Shown here: positions 33,301 to 44,411 of the stretch, piece by piece
Layout: each line of letters starts with the position of its first letter
How positions within the stretch are numbered: the first letter of the stretch is position 1
From: Oopsacas minuta
Taxonomy: Eukaryota > Porifera > Hexactinellida > Lyssacinosida > Leucopsacidae
Length of the DNA: 64,000 bases
Reading direction: 5' to 3'
Assembly (NCBI GenBank): GCA_024704765.1
Contig: JAKMXF010000005.1
Coordinates: 62,001-126,000, forward strand
The notes under the pieces: generated by a model
What the model was told of the DNA's origin: nothing
Seen by the model: only the letters and a program-made list of their open reading frames with translations
The model's database searches: none
Program-made: the position numbers and the translations under genes

Positions 33301-34704
33301 AATAATTTACTTGGTGTATTTACAATTACTAATCTTGAGTATGTAAAAATATGAGTTACCTTGCTTGAGAATTCTGTTCCCTGATCATGTTGGAGGATGT
33401 TAGGTACACCGAACGAGAGATAAATTTCCTGTAAACAATCTAATATTTCTTTAGAAGTTTTAGTCTTGAGTGGTCGGGCAATTATAAATTTACTCAGGTA
33501 GCACACGATGACAAGAATGTGCTGAAATCCAAGTACAGTGCGGGACATATTGCATATGAGATCAATTCCACAATGACACCATGGTTCTTCAGGAGGAATA
33601 GGTTGAAGCCTCGTTGTGGCTGAGGAGGTAGAGCAGCAGAGGTTTGACAGTCATGGCAAGTTCGGATCTAGGACGGGAAATGATTTAATTGTCAGTTTGT
33701 AGTCCAGTCTAATGTTTGCTACATTCCAGATGTCCCGCTAAATTAGCATTCTGTCCCGCTTTTTCTTCACTCAGGTTGGGAAATATGTTTATGTGAAATA
33801 CTCCCACTACCTATCCCAATTACTAACTACCACAAGGGTCATTAGTTGTTAGATACATGGTTGGTTGGTTGTACCGCACAAATAGATTTCCATATGATAA
33901 AATTGTATACCGGTATACTAAATATCATCAGATCGCACAATATTAATTTTACAATAGTACAAATAAAGCTGTATACAGTAGAATAATTACAAGGTGAATA
34001 ACCTCAAACTATAAAATACATGCTGTCCTCAGACTTACCAACCCCTTTCGCAAGTATCCCTGGATTTTCAGAATTTGTAATCCTGGGATCCCTGGAGGGT
34101 TGATAAGTCTGTGTTCTCAGCCACATTTTCTTGGAAAATCATGTATGAAAGAAATACGTAATTTAGTAACTCACATAATATCCAACATCATTGTCTATAC
34201 CATTCCAATCATATTTGTTTCCGATTCCATCAATGGTAGTATTGATTCCAGGATGAGTGACATTGTGATAGAATCCGATAATTTTGTTAATTTCTGAGAC
34301 TAGTGGAATCTCCAAATATTTCACCCAGCCATTTTCTTTCTGAAAATCTACAAGAAATTGTTTCAGTTAAACTCAGAGGTTGTAGGTAGCATTGAGGGGC
34401 AGAGGAGCCCCCTAGCGTTTTCGCCCTTCTCATCTCCCTGTGGTACGCAAATTTAATGAGGCAACTACATATCTGCCTCCTCGCAGATATGTAATTACCT
34501 CAAGATTTCTAATTATGTCCCGGAAATAAGTATAAATCAAAAATATCATTCAGGATTATACCTTCATTAGCTTATTCTCTTGAAAGTAAATCCCCTTGCA
34601 CTTTCTGAGAAACTCTTCTTGCTGTAGCGATCACTCTTGATTTCCGGTGGGATAATATTCGTCTGGAGTTATCCACGAATTGCTTCATACTTTGTCGCAT
34701 CCAT
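30400..34704 (-). pseudogene. Ginger integrase and peptidase gene, copy A (multi-exon, broken)
   Basis: Mirror image of the gene described for copy B (38792-43096), where the exon positions are given; subtract those coordinates from 73496 to get these. Exon landmarks here: start ATG 34704; H2C2 segment about 34347-34175; integrase core 33667-33360 and 32985-32879; MFGRD...linker 32758-32351; GPY/F exon 32082-31802; peptidase-like region 31654-30400. It carries the same in-frame TGA before the catalytic Glu and the same frameshift near 30836 as copy B. Both copies therefore inherited the lesions from before the inverted duplication, or were homogenised afterwards. Confidence 0.8.
34030..34116. 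repeat. CAGACTTACC MITE inserted in Ginger copy A
   Basis: Termini CAGACTTACCAACCCC and, inverted, CAGACTTATCAACCCTCCAGG. The interior has the TCCCTGGATTTTC block also seen at 7348-7528. TGTCCTCA/TGTTCTCA next to the ends may be a mutated 8-bp duplication. It lies in the intron-like region between the H2C2 and core exons. Confidence 0.65.
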
Positions 34705-34903
34705 AATGAAAAATGTCAAAAGTAAATATAAGTGTTGATGTTGAAATCTAGAAACAAAGTAAGATGTTAGTATGTGCATTTAGGAAGTCCCACATGTATA
34801 AATACGAATAGTATGTGACTAGGGGATGAAATGTCGATATTACTTGATTTGCAATTGCTACTTGCGCGTCAAAATCCTTCGCAGGTCAAAATCCTACGCA
34901 ACA

Positions 34904-35401
34904 GAGCTTTCGAACTCAAAAATCGGATGGAAACTGACGAAGTTACGAAAATCTCCCAAATAAACCAAATCCTATGGAGAAAATTGTATTAGGCACTATC
35001 TGAAATAATGCTGATGAATTCTATACAAACTACCATAGGAATGCACATATAATCAATCTTGCGGTTATCAACGCTTGCGTCAGTTGATTGATTCTTTTAT
35101 GAATTTATTAGTTTGCGTAATTTGTATTTATTACTATTAAGAACAGTCAATTTAAACCTGGTGTGACCTGGTTCCCAAACAGGTGAAAACCTGTCCACAC
35201 CGTATATCGCGAAAACTATAATTCGCATCGCTTAGCTTTAAAAAGGAAAACGGTAGGTCTTGGCCTCATCTAGCCAAAAAATACCACTTGGATCACATCC
35301 AGCTATCCCAACAATAGGTGTTATGCACTATTAATGTTGCCAAATAATCATCAAGTACATTTCAAAGATATCTTAACTAGGATTCATTTGTTGCTTAGAA
35401 A
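34904..35401 (+). other. Host flank included in the palindrome arm
   Basis: Not Ginger sequence, since the element ends at 34903. It is nevertheless repeated inverted at 38095-38592. It contains CCTGGTGTGACCTGG and ACACCGTATATCGCG but no gene. Its presence shows the two Ginger copies arose by duplication of one insertion plus flank, not by two independent insertions. Confidence 0.85.
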
Positions 35402-36235
35402 TAGTCCAAATTTATATATTTAACCCAAGTAGAACTGGCTCCCTTGCTTGTCATTTTATCGCACTGGCTTCAAAAACTCTAGAAGTAACAAAAGGAGTCA
35501 TGCCACAACCTTCATAATTAATACGTTTATTCACCCATTTTCTAGCTGCAAATGACCGGATCCAACTTAGTATTCATGTTGTTATCCAGGTGCAAACGCG
35601 TTTGATGTTTTAGGGACCTTTGAGTCTATACGCTAGCGATATAGGAACGGGGTTAGATAGTGTCACGGTTGCTCCTGAGTCTGGGCTTATGTTAAAAGCA
35701 CAAGTTGAATTGTTGCAGTGGGACTTTTTATGTATTATTGTTTCGGTCCGTTTGCATGTAAACTGTCTGCAAATAGTAATCTCTTCGTTGAACTAGTTCT
35801 TCAGCTCGTTTGTGTAAAAATTATTTGTAAATATGTATGATCTGAACTACTTCCTGCGCTTACACAGGGATCACGACATCAATACGACAGGAATAGAAAC
35901 AACCCGGCAATAGCTGTTATTTTCCAACGGAAGTTGCAATTGTTACTGTTCACAGCTAATAATAGTATGTCGTTCACAATTAACAACAAGTATTCTGTTA
36001 ACAACACTACATAACTTCTAATGTCAGCCGGGGTGAGTATTTATTTCAAGCCACCCTATGCCCTAGGGGCAGTTATTCGAGGCAATATGGGCGCATTTTA
36101 CTAGTTTCAATGTCCTTTAGAATAGCTTATGTTAACATTTAGCAAGTATGTGATGTAAGAGTGTACAATGTAACTATTCTTAACAAAGTAATTCTGCATA
36201 TATACTAACAACTAAATTACACAACAAGATATAAT
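35402..36235. other. Palindrome spacer, left part
   Basis: AT-rich DNA downstream of the Merlin gene. No gene or terminus was identified with confidence. Confidence 0.35.
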
Positions 36236-37145
36236 TCTCTAATGCACTTGACGATGCTGTTTAGGATGTTTCCTTTATTCTTTCTTCTCCAACAAGACTT
36301 GATAAGGTGGGATTCTAGCAATTCAGGATTTGTTGTTTGGCCTCTTCTTTGGCTTTTCTTGACTACACCCCCCAAGCGTTTTCTATCCCTTGTGTATGGG
36401 TACCGTCAATTGGATCCACAAAATTCTCAGAATGGTTCACAGTGTGATGATCGCAGCCTGCAGCTGGGACAACATTATAAGCAGCCCATTCGTCTGAATG
36501 GATGGTAGTTCCAGGTAATACATATCGCTGAATGATGAGAAGTAGAGTTGCAGCTGAGCGATCGGGAACTGGAATCATCAGTACGTTATCAGTACCTTGC
36601 TCATATATACCGAAAACCCATTGACCAGTGGGTAATCTACCATGGTTATATTTTCGTCTCCCAAATTTCGATTCATCAATCTCCACCACTGTACCGGGCC
36701 CGCCTATTGGCTCCTGATTTATTATTAGATCCTCAATGCAAACATCTCTCATAAAATTCTTCCAGTCCACAACAGTATTCGGAGACCATTGCAATTGTTT
36801 CTCAAGAAATGCGTGTGACTGTATATCTTCACTCCCAAAATACAAGAACTGCATTAGTGAGGGAAGAGATAGGTTTGCACCCTTGAGGAAAGACTCATAA
36901 CAAAGTGAACAGGTTGTCTTACACGCTCTACATCTCCATTTCTTATTGTTCTTAGAATCGGTAAATGTACCTACATACATTATTGAGCCGCATCTGTACT
37001 GGACTCCTCGTGGTAACAAGCCATAATGCTTAAGCCAATCTATAGTATTTTTCAGGGAAGAAGACAACTGAAAGAGATCAGACAGTAAAAAGCTTGCTGA
37101 AATGTCAGGAATAATCAAGGGTTCGAGTAATATTGTGTGGTGCAT
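36236..37145 (-). pseudogene. Merlin-type transposase (ISXO2-like DDE), one frameshift near the C-terminus
   Basis: From the ATG at 37145 (MHHTILLEPLII), 260 codons are open. A zinc-ribbon-like region, CGSIMYVGT...CRACKTTC, precedes the DDE domain. The first Asp is in GTVVEIDESKFGRRKY, the second in TIHSDEWAAY, and the catalytic Glu in HTQGIENAWG, with HSENFVD just before it. The stop right after AWGV is caused by a frameshift in a run of G near 36368. In the neighbouring frame the normal C-terminus continues (ELLESHLIKSCWRR) to about 36236. Merlin elements are the eukaryotic relatives of bacterial IS1016/IS1595. This copy is far better preserved than the one at 3836-4730. Confidence 0.9.
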
Positions 37146-38094
37146 TGTGGTTTGAATGATAGTAGTATATTACCAAATAATGTACGAAAGGTCTTTATAT
37201 ACTAACATACATTACAACCCATTCACATTTTTGGAATGCTTTTTACTTAAGCGACACAATTAAAGCTTAGATTGTGTGGTTGTTTATGGTCAACATTTTA
37301 TTGCACAGTGTAACTTGAGTATAATTTGTTCAAAGGAATGTAGATTTTCATTAGTGATAGAAAATCATAGTGGTATCAAGTTACTATCAACGATTAACTA
37401 TACGACGAGTAATACGTATATTCAATTCATATACTATGATCATTGAGTTGTTGGGAAATTCAGTCAAATCATACACAAGTATAATATAACCTAAAGTCCA
37501 CCATACACGATGCAATTTTGTCGCATAAAACAGTTGCAATCAATCAAGTTGCATCGTGTATTGTGGACTTAACAATGCACGTATTTCCTATGGATATTCC
37601 TTTAGCCAATCTGAATAATATATTGGGAATCAGTGCTGGAACCCAATTTGCACAAACTACATTATAACCACACTGACTTTAGCAAAGAATGTGTAAATTA
37701 TGAGCAAAATATGTTAACTTGGAACCTGGGCGAGGGATGGCGCTGGCAAAAAAGGGCATAGATCCATAAATTATGGGACGAATTGTAAAATCTTGTGATT
37801 TAGTACGAAAATGATGGCAAAATCCGTACATCTTCGCAAATTATTCAAAAGTGGGGGACACTTCCTCCTCCGTCCACCCGAGAATTACTCCCATGGTAGC
37901 ATATTACGCCACTTTGTATCCGGAAACTTACAGTATAGCTGTATTGGGGACTGTGAGGCTAGTAACAAACCTCTAGAATCATTAAGTAAAGAAGCCGCAT
38001 GTACAGATATACTAAACAACTAATATGTAACATCAACAGAGTAAATTTAGCGATACTGAAATGTCTTTATCATTCATCTTAGTTCAAGATGTGT
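37146..38094. other. Palindrome spacer, right part
   Basis: Upstream region of the Merlin gene, containing the hairpin at 37497-37572. A short open frame (37811-38023) has no recognisable domain. Merlin terminal repeats could not be located by eye. Confidence 0.35.
37497..37572. repeat. 76-bp hairpin upstream of Merlin 2
   Basis: AGTCCACCATACACGATGCAA is followed after about 32 bp by TTGCATCGTGTATTGTGGACT, nearly perfect 21-bp arms. The related, diverged pair at 3161-3330 has the same position upstream of the other Merlin transposase. Confidence 0.8.
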
Positions 38095-38791
38095 TTTCTA
38101 AGCAACAAATGAATCCTAGTTAAGATATCTTTGAAATGTACTTGATGATTATTTGGCAACATTAATAGTGCATAACACCTATTGTTGGGATAGCTGGATG
38201 TGATCCAAGTGGTATTTTTTGGCTAGATGAGGCCAAGACCTACCGTTTTCCTTTTTAAAGCTAAGCGATGCGAATTATAGTTTTCGCGATATACGGTGTG
38301 GACAGGTTTTCACCTGTTTGGGAACCAGGTCACACCAGGTTTAAATTGACTGTTCTTAATAGTAATAAATACAAATTACGCAAACTAATAAATTCATAAA
38401 AGAATCAATCAACTGACGCAAGCGTTGATAACCGCAAGATTGATTATATGTGCATTCCTATGGTAGTTTGTATAGAATTCATCAGCATTATTTCAGATAG
38501 TGCCTAATACAATTTTCTCCATAGGATTTGGTTTATTTGGGAGATTTTCGTAACTTCGTCAGTTTCCATCCGATTTTTGAGTTCGAAAGCTCTGTTGCGT
38601 AGGATTTTGACCTGCGAAGGATTTTGACGCGCAAGTAGCAATTGCAAATCAAGTAATATCGACATTTCATCCCCTAGTCACATACTATTCGTATTTATAC
38701 ATGTGGGACTTCCTAAATGCACATACTAACATCTTACTTTGTTTCTAGATTTCAACATCAACACTTATATTTACTTTTGACATTTTTCATT

Positions 38792-41700
38792 ATGGATGCG
38801 ACAAAGTATGAAGCAATTCGTGGATAACTCCAGACGAATATTATCCCACCGGAAATCAAGAGTGATCGCTACAGCAAGAAGAGTTTCTCAGAAAGTGCAA
38901 GGGGATTTACTTTCAAGAGAATAAGCTAATGAAGGTATAATCCTGAATGATATTTTTGATTTATACTTATTTCCGGGACATAATTAGAAATCTTGAGGTA
39001 ATTACATATCTGCGAGGAGGCAGATATGTAGTTGCCTCATTAAATTTGCGTACCACAGGGAGATGAGAAGGGCGAAAACGCTAGGGGGCTCCTCTGCCCC
39101 TCAATGCTACCTACAACCTCTGAGTTTAACTGAAACAATTTCTTGTAGATTTTCAGAAAGAAAATGGCTGGGTGAAATATTTGGAGATTCCACTAGTCTC
39201 AGAAATTAACAAAATTATCGGATTCTATCACAATGTCACTCATCCTGGAATCAATACTACCATTGATGGAATCGGAAACAAATATGATTGGAATGGTATA
39301 GACAATGATGTTGGATATTATGTGAGTTACTAAATTACGTATTTCTTTCATACATGATTTTCCAAGAAAATGTGGCTGAGAACACAGACTTATCAACCCT
39401 CCAGGGATCCCAGGATTACAAATTCTGAAAATCCAGGGATACTTGCGAAAGGGGTTGGTAAGTCTGAGGACAGCATGTATTTTATAGTTTGAGGTTATTC
39501 ACCTTGTAATTATTCTACTGTATACAGCTTTATTTGTACTATTGTAAAATTAATATTGTGCGATCTGATGATATTTAGTATACCGGTATACAATTTTATC
39601 ATATGGAAATCTATTTGTGCGGTACAACCAACCAACCATGTATCTAACAACTAATGACCCTTGTGGTAGTTAGTAATTGGGATAGGTAGTGGGAGTATTT
39701 CACATAAACATATTTCCCAACCTGAGTGAAGAAAAAGCGGGACAGAATGCTAATTTAGCGGGACATCTGGAATGTAGCAAACATTAGACTGGACTACAAA
39801 CTGACAATTAAATCATTTCCCGTCCTAGATCCGAACTTGCCATGACTGTCAAACCTCTGCTGCTCTACCTCCTCAGCCACAACGAGGCTTCAACCTATTC
39901 CTCCTGAAGAACCATGGTGTCATTGTGGAATTGATCTCATATGCAATATGTCCCGCACTGTACTTGGATTTCAGCACATTCTTGTCATCGTGTGCTACCT
40001 GAGTAAATTTATAATTGCCCGACCACTCAAGACTAAAACTTCTAAAGAAATATTAGATTGTTTACAGGAAATTTATCTCTCGTTCGGTGTACCTAACATC
40101 CTCCAACATGATCAGGGAACAGAATTCTCAAGCAAGGTAACTCATATTTTTACATACTCAAGATTAGTAATTGTAAATACACCAAGTAAATTATTCCCGA
40201 TACACAAAACAACTTACTATATTGGATATACGTACGTAACATGTTGCATTGTCAATTGTCAGCGCATTGCTTCAATATATACCCTGGTAGGAAATTGTGC
40301 ACCCTGATGGCTATATTTAAGAACCGTGTGGAAAATTGGATTTTAATTTATGTTAAATACTAATAAATAAGAATTTCCGAATTAATGCCTACTACCTTCG
40401 GATGGAAAATTTACCAGATTAATCGTTTTATCTTTCTAACTATTGTTGTACAAGACTAAATACATGCGCTTAGTAGATTGTTATCGTTCTCTTAGTTACT
40501 TTCAAAATAGGAATTTCAAGAATTTCACAAAAAGATAAATGTCAACACCAGAAGAACCACAGCATACCACCCACAAAGTAACTGACTTGTTGAGTCACAC
40601 AACAGAATATTGAAAACGTGAGTAATGATGCTAAGTATAAATATATATATATATATCTATTCAAAGCCTTACATACGTTTAATATACGTCGTTTATAATT
40701 AGATAGCTTTGAATTAATTTAACACTTTTACAAATAGAAAAATCAACAAGATGTAATCTGATGGGGACACTAAATGGACAGAGAAATTACAGACAGCAGT
40801 ACTGGCAGCAAATACTCAAACCAAAATCTCTACAAGCTACACACCCTTTTATCTCATGTTTGGGAGAGACTTTGATTCATCTAACCTTCTCAATCTTATC
40901 ACTTCTCCAACTAACCCCGGATTACTAACCGAAGTTGTTATCTCAGAGGCAGAAGTATCAGAAGATGAGAATATTCAAATGGATGCAAACGAACCACGCC
41001 CATTTGACTTTCCTATAATTGATAACGAATGGATAGAAAATCTTTCTTCCACACGTAAAGCCGACAGGATGACTGCTATTAAAAACATCAAGGCCGGCCA
41101 GAAAGTTCAAAAGAAAACATATGACAGCAAAGTTAAACACAACAGGTAAGAAATAACGAAACACATTCTTGTGTGATGTAACATGTTGGAATTTCATATA
41201 TCATCTCTTACTAAAATTAAATTAAATTCACTGACTGTTCTATAATCCGATAAATATGAAATAATCTTGAATCGGAACTAATTTATTGTTTCCTCAATTA
41301 TATGAATTATTAAATTCCAAAACACTTACTTTTAGTTATATCATTAGCATCATTACAAACTGTACGTAATTGGCACATTATAATTCTTTGTATAATTATT
41401 GTGTAAACTTTAGATCAGAATTTGTGGAAGGAGATGAGGTACTTGTGCATAATATAAAGAAAGCCAAGCGACACCCAGGAACAAAAGATGCAAAGAAATA
41501 TTTGGGGCCATATACGATAGAGAAAGTTAAACCAAGCCACCTAGTTGCTCGCAAAGATCCAGATAGCAAAACAACAAAATTACCTATCCATCTATCAAGA
41601 AAATATCATTCTCGCATGAACGAAAAACGGCAGGTTCGAACGAAGACAGGCAAATCAAAGAAGTCCAAAAGATCTTGCAAATTCCCTTCTAGCGGTAAAT

Positions 41701-43096
41701 ATATTAGCGAGACAATATTGTACTGAACTATAACTAATTGACTCAGCCCATGATTAAGTACATATAGACTAGTTGTGTTCTGTATTGATTCGATTAATAC
41801 GTAATAGCAATCCTACATTTCACATATTTATTTGTATTTAGATTCTTTGGATGATATATTGAACCTGGATACCATGGAAGAAACATTTGAAACACCGCAA
41901 CAACACTCAACCTATGAAAATATCGACTCTGAGCTATTTCAATTGAAACCTCGAATACTATCAGCCCTTGTCAATAACACATACTTAACCTAACCACATG
42001 AGAAACTCGCTACAAAAGCTGCATCTCTAACTTCATTGATTTTACTATAGTCTTACCATCCACCCAACGAACAAGATTTTGAGATTAAGGAGAAACTTGC
42101 TGTATCAGCCGATAATTGGTACGCAGAATATCGTTCCTCCTATCCTACTGAAATACTTGAAGAGACACGAAAAGATCTTGGCTATCCAATTGCTGTTCTA
42201 TTACCAGTAATAATTGAGTTAATATTCCCAACTGAGCAAGCTCATGAGATCATTGAAATACCAGAACAATCTATACAAAATGCATCAGATCTTATACATA
42301 TCCTAAATGGAGGAGAGTATAACAACATCGTGCAATCTAACACCTGTTCTATCGACAATATATTGGCTATTCTTAGTTCGAATAAAGCAACCATCATAGA
42401 CTCACTGAAGTTAATCGGAAGTACACATATTGAAGCTGAATTCCACTACATATTCGAATTGGCTGCTAATTGTGAACTTGAGAAACTTCGAGAATATGTT
42501 GCTACTAAAATTGGGCTTGAAGTTATTTATGATTCCTCAGGATTGATACGGACTTACGATGTCTTTAGATCAGAGGGTAACATCATCAAATATTTGCGAA
42601 CAGAAGATTTGTGCAACGACAAATATTTCACTATCTTCCAATGCCACCAATGCACCAGTATCTTGAGACACAATCCATGATTAGTAATATAGGAGGCGTT
42701 ATTACAAACCTGGAATCATCTGTTAATCGAAGTCTCGTTCCTATTAAATGCAAGTCTTGTGGATCAACTACTGCTGTCTTAGAGAGGATATCTGGTCAAT
42801 TCAAGTCAATACCTGTCATGCTAACAATTGAAATCGGACATCTACCCGAATTGCCAGACATTTTTGCAAGTGATATTGACAAACACTTTACCATCAGTCA
42901 CAACCAACGGACACTTCACTACCAACTTGCTGGCTTAAGCATATTGAGTAATAGACACTTCTATTCAATCCTTTACCAAAACGGGCAATTCTATAAATAT
43001 GACGGAATGAGAAAACCAATTATCCAACTTTGGGACTGTGACACTTTCATCGGATCACTCAATACTGTATTCTACCTCTTGCACTCTTCTGACTAA
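38792..43096 (+). pseudogene. Ginger integrase and USP-like peptidase gene, copy B
   Basis: Exons inferred from GT...AG sites and homology: 38792-38934 (MDATKYEAIRG, one stop); 39149-39321 (FYHNVTHPG, the H2C2 histidines); 39829-40136 (CHDC, then GIDLI and QHDQGTEFSSK); 40511-40617 (AYHPQSN then TGA then LVESHNRI); 40738-41145 (YLMFGRDF linker); 41414-41694 (GPY/F module KKYLGPYTIEKV). Joining the third and fourth exons gives exactly 35 residues between the Asp of HDQG and the Glu of VESH, a DD35E core. A last exon from 41842 holds a peptidase-like part: NTCSIDNILAI (probable catalytic Cys, 42345), CHQC and CKSC (zinc ribbon), RHFYSILYQNGQFYKYDG (probable His near 42956). Lesions: TGA at 40590s, TAA at 41991, and a frameshift near 42660. 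Introns are inferred, not observed. Confidence 0.8.
41842..43096 (+). other. USP/C98-like cysteine peptidase region of Ginger
   Basis: A Cys box (CSIDNILAIL), a CxxC...CxxC zinc ribbon and a His box (HFYSILYQNGQFYKYDG) occur in the order and spacing style of ubiquitin/SUMO-specific proteases of the USP and USPL1 (C98) type. Such a domain would cut ubiquitin or SUMO from proteins. Whether it retains activity is unknown: the frame is broken between the two CxxC pairs near 42660. Assignment is by motif only. An OTU-type or unrelated peptidase is the main alternative. Confidence 0.5.
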
Positions 43097-43880
43097 TTCT
43101 TAGCGATTCACGACTCTTTTCCATCATTCGAAAGCGCTCAAAGGCAAGGTACATCGAACCTTGTGGGGACCTCTGCCCGAGGTTATTCAGGCAACGCAAT
43201 CCCTATAATGGTGAGCCCAAACAATGGAAACGCGACCTGCAACAGCACATCCACAGTGGCGAATATCACACTCCACCATCTAAGTATATTGCGAGAAAGA
43301 TAGCGCAACTGACGAGTCTACACCAATGCGAAATACAGCATGGAATCTGATACACACGAGTTTCTTATCTATTTTATATTTTTAATGTTTCCTTGTTTGT
43401 GATCATTCGGGAACCGTTAGCTCCTCGTGTGTCTGTTAAATTACGATTTATTGTACATATTCGTTTATGTTGCAGCTTAGAATTGAATTTGGTGTGATCT
43501 GGCGCCATCACATCAAACTCACTCCTACACCGCACACATAAACAAGGTGAGGTTAACGTTAAACGTTTAGCGTTAGAGGGTGGCTGTAAGGGGAAGGACG
43601 AGGCCACTGCAGCTGACTTGTTTTGTTTATAGAAATCTAGTGTTTTCCAGGAAGTATGCAGCGTGCCAGAGGCTCGCGGTTTTCACCTCAACTCGATATG
43701 TGAATCAACGTTATACCAAGACTCCCATAACAAATGCATAGTCTACGCTTGTCCAATAGATGAACAAATTTCAGTGGTATATTCCTTAAAGCTTGTCAGG
43801 AAGTATAGAGAAATGGGCAAAGATGAAATCGCCTACAATTCGTACTTAAGATATTCCGAATATTCATTATCATGCTAATG
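43097..43880 (+). other. 3' region of Ginger copy B with further coding-like pieces
   Basis: Near 43160-43330 a plus-strand frame reads LCPRLFRQRNPYNGEPKQWK and onward (GEYHTPPSKYIARKIAQLT). At 43663-43878 another frame is open for 71 codons (PEARGFHLNSICESTLYQ) and ends in a TAA-like stop, with a possible splice acceptor before it. These are probably the last exons of the Ginger gene, or of a second protein. Mirrored in copy A at 29618-30400. Confidence 0.4.
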
Positions 43881-44411
43881 CTTGTAAAAATTTTGTTATT
43901 TGATAGATTATATTGCAATATATAGATTGAAATGTTAAATTATATTATTTATTATGAGTTATTAAATACAATTATCAAATATCTACCACCTTCTGTCAAA
44001 ATAACATTATTATAAAATTTTTATATACACTGTCCATTTTTGGCAATTATACATATTGTAAATTTGTTATACGTACTGGGAATATAGTTTACATGCTATC
44101 AAATAAATTCACTACTTTCTAGAATCCAACTCTATATTGACTTGTTTATTCAGTTGCGTATACGTATAAGTATAGCAAGTCTAAAATTGAACTACACCAC
44201 GTACATTTAGTGGTAATACGTAATGAAAGTGTATGGAATTCGAAATGTCAAATGACAAAGAAGTAAGATTATTTTAGAGTAAAAATCCAGCGACAATAAT
44301 ACGTTTTGATGCGAGTCATAATCCTAAGCAAATATTACATCGTAGGATTTTGACCTGCACCATGGATATGCTATTGGGATTTTGTATTGCGGGTCAAAAT
44401 CCTACGCAACA

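Larger units (their letters stand above)
29004..34903 (-). mobile_element. Ginger-type DNA transposon, copy A (5.9 kb, GAGC duplication)
   Basis: The ends read TGTTGCGTAGGATTTTGACC at 29004 and the exact reverse complement ending at 34903. They fit the 5'-TGTNR...YNACA-3' rule of Ginger elements, and the 4-bp target duplication GAGC (29000-29003, 34904-34907) also fits. The interior encodes, on the minus strand, a Gypsy-like integrase with H2C2, DD35E core and GPY/F modules, plus a cysteine-peptidase-like region. No reverse transcriptase, protease or LTR is present, which separates it from Gypsy retrotransposons. From 29517 inward the element lies in the left palindrome arm. Confidence 0.85.
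29517..35401 (+). repeat. Left arm of a 5.9-kb palindrome
   Basis: Every position p here pairs with 73496-p in 38095-43979. All eight long open frames in one arm have an identical-length, identical-sequence partner in the other, and their coordinate sums are all 73496, so there is no indel over 5.9 kb. The arm covers most of Ginger copy A plus 498 bp of flank beyond its right end (34904-35401). Identity ends sharply: outside 29517 the partner differs at many positions, and inside 35401 the two sides are unrelated. Confidence 0.95.
38095..43979 (-). repeat. Right arm of the 5.9-kb palindrome
   Basis: Reverse-complement partner of 29517-35401 with axis at 36748. It begins inside host flank and ends at 43979, 432 bp before the terminus of Ginger copy B. 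At 43980 identity drops at once (ATCTACC against ACCTACC, then a mismatch every few bases). Confidence 0.95.
38593..44411 (+). mobile_element. Ginger-type DNA transposon, copy B (chimeric right end)
   Basis: Starts TGTTGCGTAGGATTTTGACC at 38593 and ends GGTCAAAATCCTACGCAACA at 44411. The inner flank is GCTC (38589-38592), the reverse complement of copy A's GAGC. The outer flank is GACC (44412-44415), so there is no target duplication. The final 432 bp (43980-44411) align with copy A's end but with many substitutions and an overall length difference of about 80 bp. They must come from another, older Ginger copy. Confidence 0.85.

Noticed and set aside
30400-43096. Open frames on the opposite strand of the Ginger genes (29889-30122, 32299-32538, 43374-43607, 40958-41197)
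   Set aside because: They are antisense shadows of better-supported exons and have no motif.
29004-44411. Ty3/Gypsy LTR retrotransposons in inverted orientation
   Set aside because: The integrase and GPY/F modules are Gypsy-like, but there are no LTRs, no reverse transcriptase, RNase H or gag. The ends are short inverted TGTTG...CAACA with 4-bp duplication, and introns are evident. Ginger fits better.
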